NCBI GenBank assembly: GCA_907165275.2
Contig: OU015649.1
Coordinates: 14,972,001-15,036,000, forward strand
Length of the DNA stretch: 64,000 nt
Origin: Zygaena filipendulae
Lineage: Eukaryota; Arthropoda; Insecta; Lepidoptera; Zygaenidae
Reading direction: 5' to 3'
The notes beneath the pieces were generated by a model. The model did not search any database, was not told the origin of the DNA, and saw nothing but the letters and a program-made list of their open reading frames with translations. The first letter of the stretch is position 1; each line of letters begins with the position of its first letter. A program made the translations under genes and the position numbers. Shown here in pieces: positions 22,601 to 31,542 of this stretch.

Positions 22601-24858
22601 AAAGAACAATTATTTCAGATATATCACGTCTTTATGATCCATTAGGATGGATAGCGCCAAGCGTAATAGTAGCGAAAATCTTTATACAAAAGCTGTGGAT
22701 TGAGGGTATAGATTGGGATGAAGAAGCCCCAGCAAATATAAAAAACGATTGGTTATCTTACCGCGAAGAGCTCGTCCAACTTGTAAATTTCCGGTTGCCC
22801 AGATGGTTGCATACAAATGTCAACAACGAAATGGTTGAACTCCATGGCTTCTGCGATGCGTCGAACGCAGCCTACGCTGCGGTGGTTTATCTCCGTGTGA
22901 TTAGTTCAACAGGGGTCGAGGTTTCTCTGATAACCGCGAAGACACGAGTCGCACCCATAAAACAAGTCACAATACCGCGCTTGGAGCTCTGTGGGGCAGT
23001 CCTATTAACGAAACTACTATCGGAGGTGGCTGAGGTCATGAATATTCCAATGACAGGAGTACATGCATGGACGGATTCGTCAGTAGTGCTAGCGTGGTTA
23101 AGCAAACATCCCAGTCATTGGAAAACCTTTGTCGCCAATCGGGTCTCCGAGATTTTAACAACGTTAAATTCATCACACTGGTCACACGTTTCAACAAAAG
23201 ATAACCCAGCGGATTGCGCGTCTCGCGGCATCTCTCCATCAGAGCTATGTGCACACCCATTATGGAGGACAGGTCCTAGTTTTCTACGAGATCAAGTAAT
23301 CAGTTACAAGAAACCGTGTAGTATAGAGACTAAGTTAGAGCAAACCACAAGTTCCCATACAGTTACAATGAGCTGTTCCATTTTTGATCGTTTCTCGTCA
23401 CTTAAAAGGTTAATTCGAGTAGTAGCTTATTGTAGACGTTTTATAACAAAAAGAACAGGAAATAAACAACGTGAAGCGTTTCTGGTGGAATGGGAACTGA
23501 ATGAAGCATTAATATGCTGTATTAAGCTGTGTCAAAGGGAGGCTTTTAAGAAAGAAATGAAAGAAATAAAAGAACATGGGGTTATCATAACAAAGTCAAG
23601 CAACATTATTTCCCTTACTCCGTATATAGATGACGAAGGTTTACTACGAGTTACTGGGAGAATACAACAATCTGAGGCAAGCGAAGACACCAAACATCCG
23701 ATAATATTACCGCACGATTCACGACTGACTCATCTTATAGTAGCCGACGCCCATAATGTCACTCTGCATGGCGGCCCGCAGCTCATGTTGCAATACTTAC
23801 GCACCGCGTACTGGATTGTTAAAGCTAAAAGTGTTGTCAAGCAGCATGTGAGAAGATGCGTAAAATGCTTTCGATATAAATCCAATAACCCAACGCAGCT
23901 GATGGGATCCTTGCCCCCCGCGCGGGTGACACCAGCTAGAGCATTCCTTCGGAGCGGTGTAGATTACGCGGGTCCGATAAACCTCCGAACATCTAAAGGT
24001 AGAGGCCATCACGCGTATAAAGGATATATTTGTTTATTTGTTTGTATGGTCACGAAGGCCATACACATTGAGGTAGTATCGGATCTAACGTCAAGAGGGT
24101 TCTTAGAGGCGTTTAAACGGTTTATCGCGAGGCGAGGTCACTGTGCCGAAGTATGGAGCGACAACGGTACAAATTTTATTGGGGCTTCAAAAGAGCTAGG
24201 AGTTTTGTCTAGAGCGGAAAGGGCTACAATGCAAAAAGAGGTGGCAGAGATTTTGGCTACACAAGGCACCTCATGGCATTTTATTCCACCTCGAGCACCA
24301 AACTTTGGAGGACTATGGGAAGCCGGCGTGAAAGCGACCAAGTACCACATAAGACGTGTCATAGGTGACTCTACATTGACGTTTGAGGAGATGACAACGT
24401 TGACTTGTCAGATAGAGGCCTGCTTGAACTCTCGTCCCATTTCAGTTCTAACAACTGATCCCGAAGAAGCTACCCCACTTACTCCAGGACATTTTTTAGT
24501 GGGAGAACCATTAATAACTGTGCCAGAAAAGAATTTTGAAACTGGCAATATATCTTGCTTGAGAAGATGGCAACTCACCCAAAGAATGTTGCAAACCTTT
24601 TGGCGCAGGTGGTCAAACGAGTACTTGACTCATTGCTCACAGCGGTATAAATGGTCGCGTATAATACCAGAACCCAAAGTGGGAGATGTAGTATTAGTCA
24701 AAGAGGAAGATTTGCCCCCTGCTAAGTGGCTTTTAGGTAAAATAGTCGAGAAACATCCGGGCCCTGATGGGATTACCCGAGTTGTTTCCTTAAAGTGTAA
24801 AAAAACGATTATTAAGCGGCCAGTTTCAAGGGTATGTGTTTTACCTTTGGCTGAGTAG
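19642..24858 (+). CDS. BEL/Pao Gag-Pol polyprotein, 1738 residues, intact
   Basis: The start is the ATG at 19642; the frame is open three codons earlier, but only from a GTG. Residues about 117-290 are the Gag region typical of BEL/Pao (DUF1759 type, 'PIFSGKYTEWTTFRDLF'). Zinc knuckles follow at C335/C338/H342/C345 and C368/C371/H376/C381, with a third Cys/His cluster near 387-399. The aspartic protease has D476 in LLDQGSQ. Reverse transcriptase shows D811 and YMDD ending D889/D890. RNase H shows D1072, E1115, D1145 and D1191. Integrase has the H1371/H1376/C1406/C1409 zinc finger and the D1441, D1507, E1560 triad (52 residues between the last two). The C-terminus is a DUF5641-type domain. The enzyme set copies the element's RNA into DNA inside virus-like particles and inserts it. 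All catalytic residues are present, with no stop or frameshift. The minus-strand frames over this gene are shadows. Confidence 0.96.
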   Translation: MESLINFQEDISLRISKAKTNFKKSPKDRITKEYVEGRLDSLESLWSDFRSGHKELMQTVEPKLLKKEKYVTEELYETTEDVYMEYKCELKTLLTTFISSDAHQGTASRHDASAKSSHVKLPKISIPIFSGKYTEWTTFRDLFVSMIHGNESLDNVQKLHYLKGFLAGEAEQLLRHIPITETNYERCWTLLEERYNNKKFMSNCILKRFLGQRTATSESASFLKDLMDTSSDCLSALSNLGIDISSWDIIVIHILSLKLDPESRKQWELSVTSNTTSDTLPTFTQFKEFLTSRYRALEFIEPRVINRSFNRSAQGTNDHHKPKVLHVSNMNKMLCEFCGEDHKLCFCKKFANEDYSKRREFVTENRICFNCLGSNHSVRFCQKATSCRVCRGRHHSLLHPGVESASSAHNRQIEHAVESPVAAGSVEATDSGDDEVPPIISCFSKGEVRGQVLLATALIKAESRSGEYQIIRALLDQGSQASFVTEATIQRLGLKRVPVNSVITGLGGEQSSMVSKHMARVKVQSVIDPSFELEIWAYVLKKITTYLPTERVIIPDWVRNEQIQLADPNFHTPNKIDILLGAAVYSQVLQEGLKRRSSVGLVAQSTSLGWIISGPTNSAGTGTIAALHTQVQDDELLKRFWELEDHLFNKTKMFTEEEQRCEKFFAATTRRDKTGRYVVKLPFRDQNPLCKGGNSREVAVRRFKSLERKLSKDKELKARYAKVINEYLQLDYMAIIPEPDLKKGEAVYLPHHAVIREDKSTTKLRVVFDASCKNENGVSLNDTLMVGPTLQPELRHLIMQWRRHPICLCADIVKMYRMIRMDEEDTEFQRIVWRNNPEDDICDYKLLTVTFGTASAPYLAVKALMQLAEDEKYRYPTAARCVSTDYYMDDLMAGCESLEEGVQLYQEMNELLLKGGFQMQKWTSNNEELLQRINYEKASGEKQEESKENLEIKTDNIVKILGLTWHRREDIFQYSVSLPPISKPVTKRTIISDISRLYDPLGWIAPSVIVAKIFIQKLWIEGIDWDEEAPANIKNDWLSYREELVQLVNFRLPRWLHTNVNNEMVELHGFCDASNAAYAAVVYLRVISSTGVEVSLITAKTRVAPIKQVTIPRLELCGAVLLTKLLSEVAEVMNIPMTGVHAWTDSSVVLAWLSKHPSHWKTFVANRVSEILTTLNSSHWSHVSTKDNPADCASRGISPSELCAHPLWRTGPSFLRDQVISYKKPCSIETKLEQTTSSHTVTMSCSIFDRFSSLKRLIRVVAYCRRFITKRTGNKQREAFLVEWELNEALICCIKLCQREAFKKEMKEIKEHGVIITKSSNIISLTPYIDDEGLLRVTGRIQQSEASEDTKHPIILPHDSRLTHLIVADAHNVTLHGGPQLMLQYLRTAYWIVKAKSVVKQHVRRCVKCFRYKSNNPTQLMGSLPPARVTPARAFLRSGVDYAGPINLRTSKGRGHHAYKGYICLFVCMVTKAIHIEVVSDLTSRGFLEAFKRFIARRGHCAEVWSDNGTNFIGASKELGVLSRAERATMQKEVAEILATQGTSWHFIPPRAPNFGGLWEAGVKATKYHIRRVIGDSTLTFEEMTTLTCQIEACLNSRPISVLTTDPEEATPLTPGHFLVGEPLITVPEKNFETGNISCLRRWQLTQRMLQTFWRRWSNEYLTHCSQRYKWSRIIPEPKVGDVVLVKEEDLPPAKWLLGKIVEKHPGPDGITRVVSLKCKKTIIKRPVSRVCVLPLAE

Positions 24859-24938
24859 TGACTCTATCCTTGAGTAGAGCTACGATGGGCGAAGTTGCCC
24901 TTTTAGGAAAAAGAACATACTGTTCTTGGTGGGCGGTA
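24859..24938 (+). other. BEL/Pao 3' untranslated segment and polypurine-like tract
   Basis: There are 80 bp between the stop codon and the 3' LTR. GGTGGGCGG at 24928-24936 next to the LTR is the best polypurine-tract candidate for plus-strand priming, although C interrupts it. Upstream are two short hairpins (GGGCGAAGTTGCCC; AAGAACATACTGTTCTT). Confidence 0.5.
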
Positions 24939-25164
24939 TGTTTAGGTAGGTAGAAAAAAGAAAAAAAAAATCTTAAATTTCTACATCGCGCTTACGAGTT
25001 TTGCCAAGTAAAGTATAAGTATCTGAGAAATGTATTTTTGTCAATAACTGTTTTAAGGTCAATAAACTCCTTTATTCAATTAAAAGGTTTTATTTACTAG
25101 ACCAGTTCACCAGTTCATTGGAATTTGAGTTAATTTCAATACTCCGCGAGCACCAGCGTGTACA
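24939..25164 (+). repeat. 3' LTR of the BEL/Pao element
   Basis: Same length and sequence as the 5' LTR by eye. AATAAA is at 25061-25066. It is followed by CGTGTGAAAG; note that GAAAG, the 5-bp 5' flank, occurs 5 bp beyond the LTR end rather than directly at it. Confidence 0.93.
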
Positions 25165-25887
25165 CGTGTGAAAGAAAAAAATGAGAAAGATTTTATTATT
25201 TTACGTGTAGGGAGGAGTGTCTACAGTTACAAATTACAATTATGGATAGAATATTTGAGATTAAAAAAAAAATAAAAAAAAAAACGTCGCTGATGTCCCT
25301 ACCTTGGCTATAATATCAACACTCAAATAAACGTTAGATTGTAAATTGCAGGAGTCACGCGATATCGCTTATATTTCCGTTAGTTTTATGTAAACAATAG
25401 TAATAATATGCGCCTGCGACGGCTGTGGTGTCGTTTTACCAAAGCAAAGATCGAAATCCAGTAATGAGGTGAAAAACATAGTAGGTACGTGGTGTTCTAC
25501 GATGAAAATATTTGGCACAAGATGGGTGGAAGAAACCAGTCTTATCTACCAAATTGACACCCGCAGGACTACGTGGAACAGCCATTTGGTATAATGTATA
25601 GAGTTACTTGCGTGTTAATACCAACTAAGCTTTTGATTGTGGTTTTAACTTAAAGCTTTTATCAGCAAGTTTATCACAAATTTTCGTGCGATTGATATAG
25701 TGAAAAAATGTGCCGCTGTTGACGGTACTTTCAAGTAGGTAGGTCTAGGGCACAGAGCAAATAAATAAACTAGAGAGAACATGTAGGTGGGGCAGGCGCG
25801 CTACCGTTGCAAAGGGAGTTAGAGCGAATGCTCTAACTTGCCCAAAACTTCAAATTTCTACAGAAACAGAAAAAAATTCATTGCATT
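25165..25887. other. Unassigned region
   Basis: No gene recognised. The text GGGGCAGGCGCGCTACCGTT-GCAAAGG at about 25789-25815 recurs at about 31890-31915, so a short repeat is shared, but its limits are unclear. Confidence 0.4.
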
Positions 25888-26087
25888 TCTAATATTAATA
25901 TAAATGCGAAAGTAACTCTGTCTGTCTGTCTGTTACGCTTTTACGCGTTAACGGCTCAACCGATCATCATGAAATTTTGCATACACGTTCTCAGCGGTAT
26001 GCATAGGCATAGGGTAGTTTTTATCCCGGAATTCCCGCGGGAACTCCCAACTTATCGCGGGTGAAACCGCGGGGAACAGCTAGTAAT
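25888..26087 (-). repeat. RepA copy, full length
   Basis: Inverted; both ends are present (AATATAAATGCGAAAGTAAC … ACCGCGGGGAACAGCTAGTA), with (CTGT)n after the tail, CCGATCATCATGAAATTTTG and GGAATTCCCGCGGG. Confidence 0.85.
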
Positions 26088-26467
26088 CAATAAATCTGTC
26101 AACCGCCGAATTGGGTTACATTGTTTGTTATTATCCTTTCTTTTAAACAAAACCATATACAGAACTTTTAAGCAGTTGTACATATTTGTGGCATAAGAAG
26201 CTAACGGTTAACATTTTTATGGACGCCAGACGTGTGATTTCTTTGAAAAAAGTCTGTGATCCAAATCTATTATCATTTATTTGCCTTATTGGTATGCTCC
26301 GCTCATTCCGCCATTGCACCGGGTGGGCGTGGTCTATCGCTCACCGGCGCGGCGCAGGCGCACAGTTCCGCGAAGTGGGATCTACCCACCCGCCAGACTA
26401 TGAAGTTCGTAATTTAATCTTGTGAATTGTGATGCATTATTTTGGTGCTGACTTTCAATATGAAAGA
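26088..26467. other. Unassigned region with GC-box-like patch
   Basis: Bases 26300-26400 are GC-rich and include GGGTGGGCGTGG, an SP1/KLF-type box. A plus frame of 79 codons crosses it without a recognisable domain. It may be regulatory. Confidence 0.3.
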
Positions 26468-26592
26468 CTAGCTGTCCATCGCCGTTTCAAGCGCGGTAAT
26501 TTTGGAGTTCCCGCGGGAATTCCGAAATAGAAAATATCCTATGTCCTTCTCGGTACCCTTGACAACTTGAATGCAAAATTTCATGGTGATGA
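26468..26592 (+). repeat. RepA copy, truncated
   Basis: CTAGCTGTCCATCGCCGTTT, GGAGTTCCCGCGGGAATTCC, then TGCAAAATTTCATGGTGAT, where it ends. Confidence 0.75.
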
Positions 26593-26622
26593 TTCTACTT
26601 TATAATGATTATATACGTGTTT

Positions 26623-26828
26623 GGCTAGCTGTTTACCACGGTATCACCTGCTTTCACTTCAGTAGGTATACTGCAAGAATTCCGGGATAAAAATTATACG
26701 GTATGTCCTCTTCTGTGCCCGTGACAACGTGTATATAAAATTTCACGATGATCGGTTTAGTAGTTGAGGCTTGAAACCCTAACAAATAAAAAACACACAA
26801 ATTGACATTCGAATTTATAATATTAAAA
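26623..26828 (+). repeat. RepA copy, full length but diverged
   Basis: CTAGCTGTTTACCACGGTAT to CGAATTTATAATATTAAAAA, with GTGACAACGTGTATATAAAA and ATGATCGGTTTAGTAGTTG between. Confidence 0.75.
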
Positions 26829-27310
26829 ATAGATACCTATTTGTGTTAGTTTCACCAAAAGTTCGCCCAGTACTAAAATTTCAAAAGATAAGTAAAACTT
26901 ATCAAAGTCCAGAATAAATACGTATAAAAACTTGAATTACAAAGGAAAAGTAGGAGTATTAAATTATATTAAAAGTTGGTAATTTTAAGTATGTGTTGTT
27001 AAGATAATGTAATATATTAAGTCCATCTCGGATTCGGCTGTTATCGACCGTTTACAAACTTAATGGTCATATCGGTTCCATACTTTATGTTAATTGACGA
27101 GTAATTAATTAATTAAGTATAGGAGGTATTCATGGATTCAATAAACCGTTAAGTTCGTCTGAAGAGTTGAAAAAAAAAAAAAGATGCAGCGCTCCGTGGC
27201 CCTGAGACGTGCGCATTCCGCGGACATAACAGCCTTTATCTCACCCGCTGAGCCATTAAACCATTCCAAATTCAATACGTTAGTATAATTACAAAATAAA
27301 TTCTTCATTT
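26829..27310. other. Unassigned AT-rich region
   Basis: Nothing recognised apart from an A13 run at about 27170. Confidence 0.4.
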
Positions 27311-27750
27311 AGGATGCGTTCAGAAACTACACAGTCGGGATGTAGTGTGCACTCCGGTGTGGTCCATGTTTCCGAACGACGACATATTACGAAGCTATAT
27401 TCCGGGTCCATACCGAATTCCCGTGCTATTTTTTGGAGTGATAGTGGCACACAAGTGTGAATCACTGCATGTTTCTGAATGACTCACTTCAGGTCAGGCG
27501 CCGATCTAAGGGGGGCGGTGGGTGAATTGGCCCCCCCGAGGACTAAATTAGGTATTTTAATTAAACCTTATAAAAATTCTCTGACCCTGTTAATTCAAAT
27601 TCTAAAAATTCCGTGTTGCAACCAAAATTGCCTCCCCTCAGCCAAATTCTAGATCCGCGCCTCTTCAGGGCACATCAGGCACACGCGAGAATTTCGGAAC
27701 GGCTAGTGCGAGTCCGCGTGCACACGAGTGCTGGTTTCAGAACGCAGCCT
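27311..27750. mobile_element. MITE with AGGATGCGTTCAGAAAC ends, interrupted
   Basis: AGGATGCGTTCAGAAAC at the left is matched by GTTTCAGAACGCAGCCT at the right (two mismatches). The body is non-coding and is split by the hAT-like insertion at 27495-27662, so this element is the older of the two. A TTA-like trinucleotide occurs at the edges but is not a certain target duplication. Confidence 0.6.
27495..27662. mobile_element. hAT-like MITE nested in the 27311-27750 MITE
   Basis: Ends CAGGCGCCGATCTA / TAGATCCGCGCCT, 168 bp, flanked by CTTCAGGT (27487-27494) and CTTCAGGG (27663-27670). These form a target duplication of 8 bp with one mismatch. Eight bp is the hAT hallmark. Non-coding. Confidence 0.7.
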
Positions 27751-28248
27751 TAGCATAACAAAATGTGAGCGTCGTTTTCTTACATTTTTTTTTGTTTCTT
27801 TCTGTTCGACTTACGTAAGAATAGCGAACATAACTGCGCATCGGCGGCGCACGGGATTCGAACCTGCATACCGCGGCTGAGAATTATTCAGTAGTTTTCT
27901 CGGAACAAACCCGATGGATGTGTAATAAATCTGGCCGGGTACCTCATTATGCGGTACCGTCTACATTCCGCATGCTTACAGTTTCGCGAATAAAAACCAA
28001 CGCGACAATAGTCGACTATTGTTCGGAGAAGGTCGCAGATTCGGCGACGATAAACTCGATTTTTATTTGTCTCTCGACGATGATTGTTTCCTATATTTTT
28101 CCTGGGCGTCTGCTTGTAGCGTGGCAATAATTAACTACGTATATTTATATGGATTTTGCTGTAAACTATTTGAAGTTTTATATAAGGCATATAGGTGATC
28201 GACATTCGAAGCGGAAGTGCTTGTGTCGTTCTAGTAGGTATAGATTAC
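27751..28248. other. Unassigned region
   Basis: Contains a tRNA B-box-like word on the minus strand (GGTTCGAATCC at about 27852-27863) without a matching tRNA fold, and overlapping frames at 27888-28130 with no recognised content. Confidence 0.4.
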
Positions 28249-28574
28249 AATAGGCTAGTTTCCTGGGTAAAAAAATCAAAATTCTATTTAGTCCGTCAGT
28301 TAGATAATAAAAAAATAAAAGACACGTATTTTTTGCTTTTTTAAAATAATGGAAATATGCATAGATAAAGCGCATTAAAGTTTAGGGTGGGGGACTCGTG
28401 ACTTCACAGCTCGCTATAACGTGCGAACAAACTGTAGCGAGGCGTGACGTCATGTGAAATTTCGACTTGATATATCTCCGTTATTTTTTGGTTACATAAA
28501 AAAAAATACGTGTCCAATATTTTTTAATAATCTACAAAACGGACTAAAAAAAAAATTTAGGAAACTAGCCTATT
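28249..28574. mobile_element. CRE-bearing MITE, AATAGGCTAGTTTCC terminal type, second copy
   Basis: Inverted relative to the 3621-3942 copy and almost the same length. One intact TGACGTCA is at 28445-28452; the mate is TGACTTCA at about 28399. Ends are AATAGGCTAGTTTCC / GGAAACTAGCCTATT. Confidence 0.87.
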
Positions 28575-28749
28575 ACCTATCTATTGAATAAAGATAAATC
28601 TCTCACAACAGATACTCGGAGACATATTTATATAGAAAATTATTGTGTAACAAAAGAAGCATTAAAACTAGAATTGAATGTTTATAAACTGAAAATTATA
28701 ATCTAAATCTAATGAAATAAAATTTACAATATCGTTTGTATTCTTAAAT

Positions 28750-28940
28750 TCTAATCCTTATGCGAAAGTGTGTTTGTTTGTTTGTTACGCTTTCACGCCT
28801 CAACGGCTCAACAGATCATTTTGAAATTTTGCATACACGTTGTCAGGGATACAGAAAAGGACATAGGGTACTTTTCATCTCGGGATTCCTGCGGAAACTC
28901 CAAAATTACTGCGGGTGAAATCGCGGGGGACAGCTAGTAA
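28750..28940 (-). repeat. RepA copy, full length
   Basis: TTATGCGAAAGTGTGTTTGT through TTTGCATACACGTTGTCAGG to ATCGCGGGGGACAGCTAGTA. One of the better-preserved copies. Confidence 0.85.
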
Positions 28941-29469
28941 TATAATAAAGGCGGAAACAAAAGCAGGTCGTGTCTGCGCCACTCTCCAAGAAACTGCGAC
29001 AGCAGAAGACCTAAAAAAGCACAAACACTAAAGTAATTTCGACATGATACCTATCGCTTCTGCTACTTCATAGGATAGCGACCCAAATTATTATTCCGAA
29101 CATTGTTTGAAGTTCATTAAATTCGCCCAAAGAAGGTTCTCCGTCTGACTCAACGATTTTTCGTGTTGCTCTTTTAAGTCTGTGGTGGCATGAGAAGAAA
29201 TATTGGGATAGTTTCAACTTTGAGAATTGTAATCGTCTTTAGTTTTATGTAATTTTTGGTAAATAAATTGGATTTTCGTTCGTAAGTTTTTGGTTTGAAA
29301 AATCTTTGTCGGTAGTTTGATGACGTACTTTCTCTAGTACAGTACGAAAAAGGGAAATTGGGTATTTTCCAGGGTGTGAAAATCGAAATTCTAACTAGGC
29401 TCAGTTAGAAAAAAATCTTGTACCATTAGAAAGCTACATTATCCCTGAGTTGGGCTATATTGTAAATCC
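28941..29469. other. Unassigned region with a CRE-MITE fragment
   Basis: Bases 29370-29415 (GGGTGTGAAAATCGAAATTC, then AGTTAGAAAA) match the inverted terminal part of the MITE nested at 32467-32820. The remainder is unrecognised. Confidence 0.45.
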
Positions 29470-29524
29470 GGAATTCCCGCGGGCATCCCGAAATTATCGC
29501 GGGTGAAATCGCGTGGGACCACTA
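29470..29524 (-). repeat. RepA end fragment
   Basis: GGAATTCCCGCGGGCATCCC to CGCGTGGGACCACTAGTC, directly joined to the next repeat. Confidence 0.6.
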
Positions 29525-29762
29525 GTCTATCTATAAAATGCTTTGTCCTGAATGATTGACTGACGGATCAACGTGCAGCCTAAACCACTGATCGTAGACA
29601 GCTAAAACTTGGAGGGTGTGTTCTTTGTATGACCTAGGCATCCGATAAGAAAGAATTTTTGAGAATTCAACCCCTAAAAGAGTGAAAAGGTGTTGCAGTT
29701 TGTATGGAAAATTTCGCAAAGCTCCGAAATTATCGCGGGTGAAACCGCGCGGGACAGCTAGC
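29525..29762 (-). repeat. RepC copy 2
   Basis: Matches 8511-8757 throughout: TATAAAATGCTTTG, CTTGGAGGGTGTGTTCTTTG, GTGAAACCGCGCGGGACAGC. The 80-codon minus frame is repeat sequence. Confidence 0.8.
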
Positions 29763-29944
29763 GTATTATACAACGGAGTAGGTATCGCTTAACAGCTCGA
29801 CTGATTTGGCTGGTTTTTTTTTTTCGTGTGTTCGTAATGATTGTCAAGACGAGGTTTGTGTGGAAAATCGCCGTGACTCATATTCATATTTTAATTGAAA
29901 TAATTTCGTTGGCAACACAAACCATAATAAGTAAATAAAAAATT

Positions 29945-30101
29945 TTGTTTGTTTGTTACGCTTTCACGCCCGAACTGATCATCATTAAATTTTGCATACC
30001 TACACGTTGTTGTGGGCGCAGAAAAGAACATAGAGTACTTTTATCCCAGATTTCTATTGGGAAAATCGACGCGTGTAAATCCGCGGGGAACAGCTAGTAA
30101 A
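29945..30101 (-). repeat. RepA copy
   Basis: TTTGTTTGTTACGCTTTCAC to AATCCGCGGGGAACAGCTAG. The middle is slightly deleted. Confidence 0.8.
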
Positions 30102-30110
30102 TAAAATACC

Positions 30111-30354
30111 ATATGGACGCAGATAAGCAATAACATGTTAACCCACAAAACAAAGTTATTGATTCAGAACGATTTATTGAGAGTTAGAGAACGTTTTTTA
30201 ATTATGTGTTTACCTTATTACATTGTTTAAATATGTAACTAAATATTGATCATAAAAATGTTGAAACAAAATGGCGCTATAATTTTAAAACTTTAATTTA
30301 CTCAAAATTTCTCCAGTGTGGGTTAACACACTATTGCTTATCTATGTCCATATA
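30111..30354. mobile_element. MITE with TATGGACGCAGATAAGCAATA ends, copy 1
   Basis: The left end TATGGACGCAGATAAGCAAT pairs with the right end ATTGCTTATCTATGTCCATA, and next to them TGTTAACCCACA pairs with TGTGGGTTAACACA. About 244 bp, non-coding. The right half (from GGCGCTATAATTTTAAAAC on) is almost identical in the copy at 53139-53322, while the left half differs by internal deletion. Confidence 0.8.
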
Positions 30355-30891
30355 TTGATTTGATCGTGCGATCTGACCGTGTAGTGTTTACGAAACAATA
30401 ATAAAAAAAGGCCGCGCATATTATACCTTCTTACATTCGCCGTTTATGTCGCGCGCCCATAAAGGTGCCCACACACTGTCTAATGAGCCGCGCACAGATT
30501 TACGACCCATAAATAAATAATGTTACTTACGTGTAATGACCATACGTCTATGTAAATAGCCGAGTTGAATGATATTAGTGTGAATTTTGGTACTGTTTCT
30601 TTTTCATTTTTTTTTTGTTCTCTCTACTTAGCTGCGCTCTGTGGTATAGCCTTATGAATCTTGCAGAAGCGACACTTCCATGCATTACAGTAATTTTTTT
30701 TATAAACTCTAAGGAGGTCTCCTAAAATAGTTTATCTGCATTATTAGACCTATGGGTCGAACGATATTCTTACTATTCTATTATCAATGAATAGAGATTA
30801 GTTATATAAAGAAGCGACACTCCATACCCCGCGAAAATGACTTTGGTAAAGACCGAGGAAAGTTTAACACGTCATGTAGAATTTACATGTT
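30355..30891. other. Unassigned region
   Basis: AT-rich; no gene or named repeat seen. Confidence 0.4.
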
Positions 30892-31196
30892 ATAATGGGC
30901 ATGTTGACTAATTTTTATTTTTTAGCCCGTCTTGTAGATTATTAAAAAATATTGGACACGTATTTTTTCTTTTTTTACGTAATCAAAAAATCTGACGTCA
31001 CCATTCTGACAGTTTGTATGGCGGTTTTAGCGGTTAGTGACGTCACGACCCCCTCACCCTAAACTTTAATGCGCTTTATCTCTGTATATTTTAATTTATT
31101 TAAAAAAGCAAAAAATACGTATCTATTGTTTTTTTTATTTTCTAACTGACGGACTAATTAGAATTTTGATTTTCAAAAGTAGTCCACATCCCTATT
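30892..31196. mobile_element. CRE-bearing MITE, AATGGGCATG terminal type, deleted copy
   Basis: Same ends as 14991-15323, but about 30 bp are missing just left of the first CRE. Both TGACGTCA sites remain (30993-31000 and 31038-31045), again 45 bp apart. Confidence 0.87.
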
Positions 31197-31357
31197 ACCT
31201 ATTCACTAACAGAGCTGTCAGTTACTGTCAGATCGCTGTCAACCATACGATACGCACACACGCACAACACGTGTACGTACAAGCTGGCCGTCTTTACGTG
31301 TGTTCATTTATATGGAGTCTCACCAGGCTGCTATTACATAAATGTTCAAGGCGAATA

Positions 31358-31542
31358 TAAGTTTATTTGTTTGTGTTTGTTACGCATTCACAGCCTTACT
31401 ACTCAACTGATCATCATAAAATTTTGCATACAATTTTTAAATTTTTCATACATAGTATTATGGAGGAGGATGTTATCCCGGAATTCCCGCGGGAACTCCT
31501 AAATTACCGCGAGTGAAACCACAGGGAACAGCTAGCATCTAA
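31358..31542 (-). repeat. RepA copy with internal change
   Basis: TTTATTTGTTTGTGTTTGTT to GTGAAACCACAGGGAACAGC. The 'ACAACGTG' portion is replaced by a short AT-rich duplication. Confidence 0.75.

Larger units (their letters stand above)
18660..25164 (+). mobile_element. Intact BEL/Pao LTR retrotransposon
   Basis: A 6.5-kb element with two 226-bp LTRs that look identical base for base, a primer-site candidate, a leader, and one uninterrupted Gag-Pol frame with every domain expected of the BEL/Pao superfamily in order: Gag, zinc knuckles, protease, reverse transcriptase, RNase H and integrase. Identical LTRs and an open frame mean a recent insertion that could still be active. It has no env-like frame. 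The usual 5-bp target duplication is not seen: GAAAG precedes the 5' LTR and CGTGT follows the 3' LTR. That may reflect recombination between copies, a deletion at the edge, or assembly joining. Confidence 0.95.

Noticed and set aside
20190..24362. Several minus-strand frames (67-95 codons) over the BEL/Pao gene
   Set aside because: They are antisense shadows of a strongly supported 1738-residue frame and show no domain of their own.
27845..27890. tRNA-like GGTTCGAATCC on the minus strand
   Set aside because: The T-arm around it does not pair properly and no A box or acceptor stem lies at the right distance. It is at best a worn tRNA-derived fragment.
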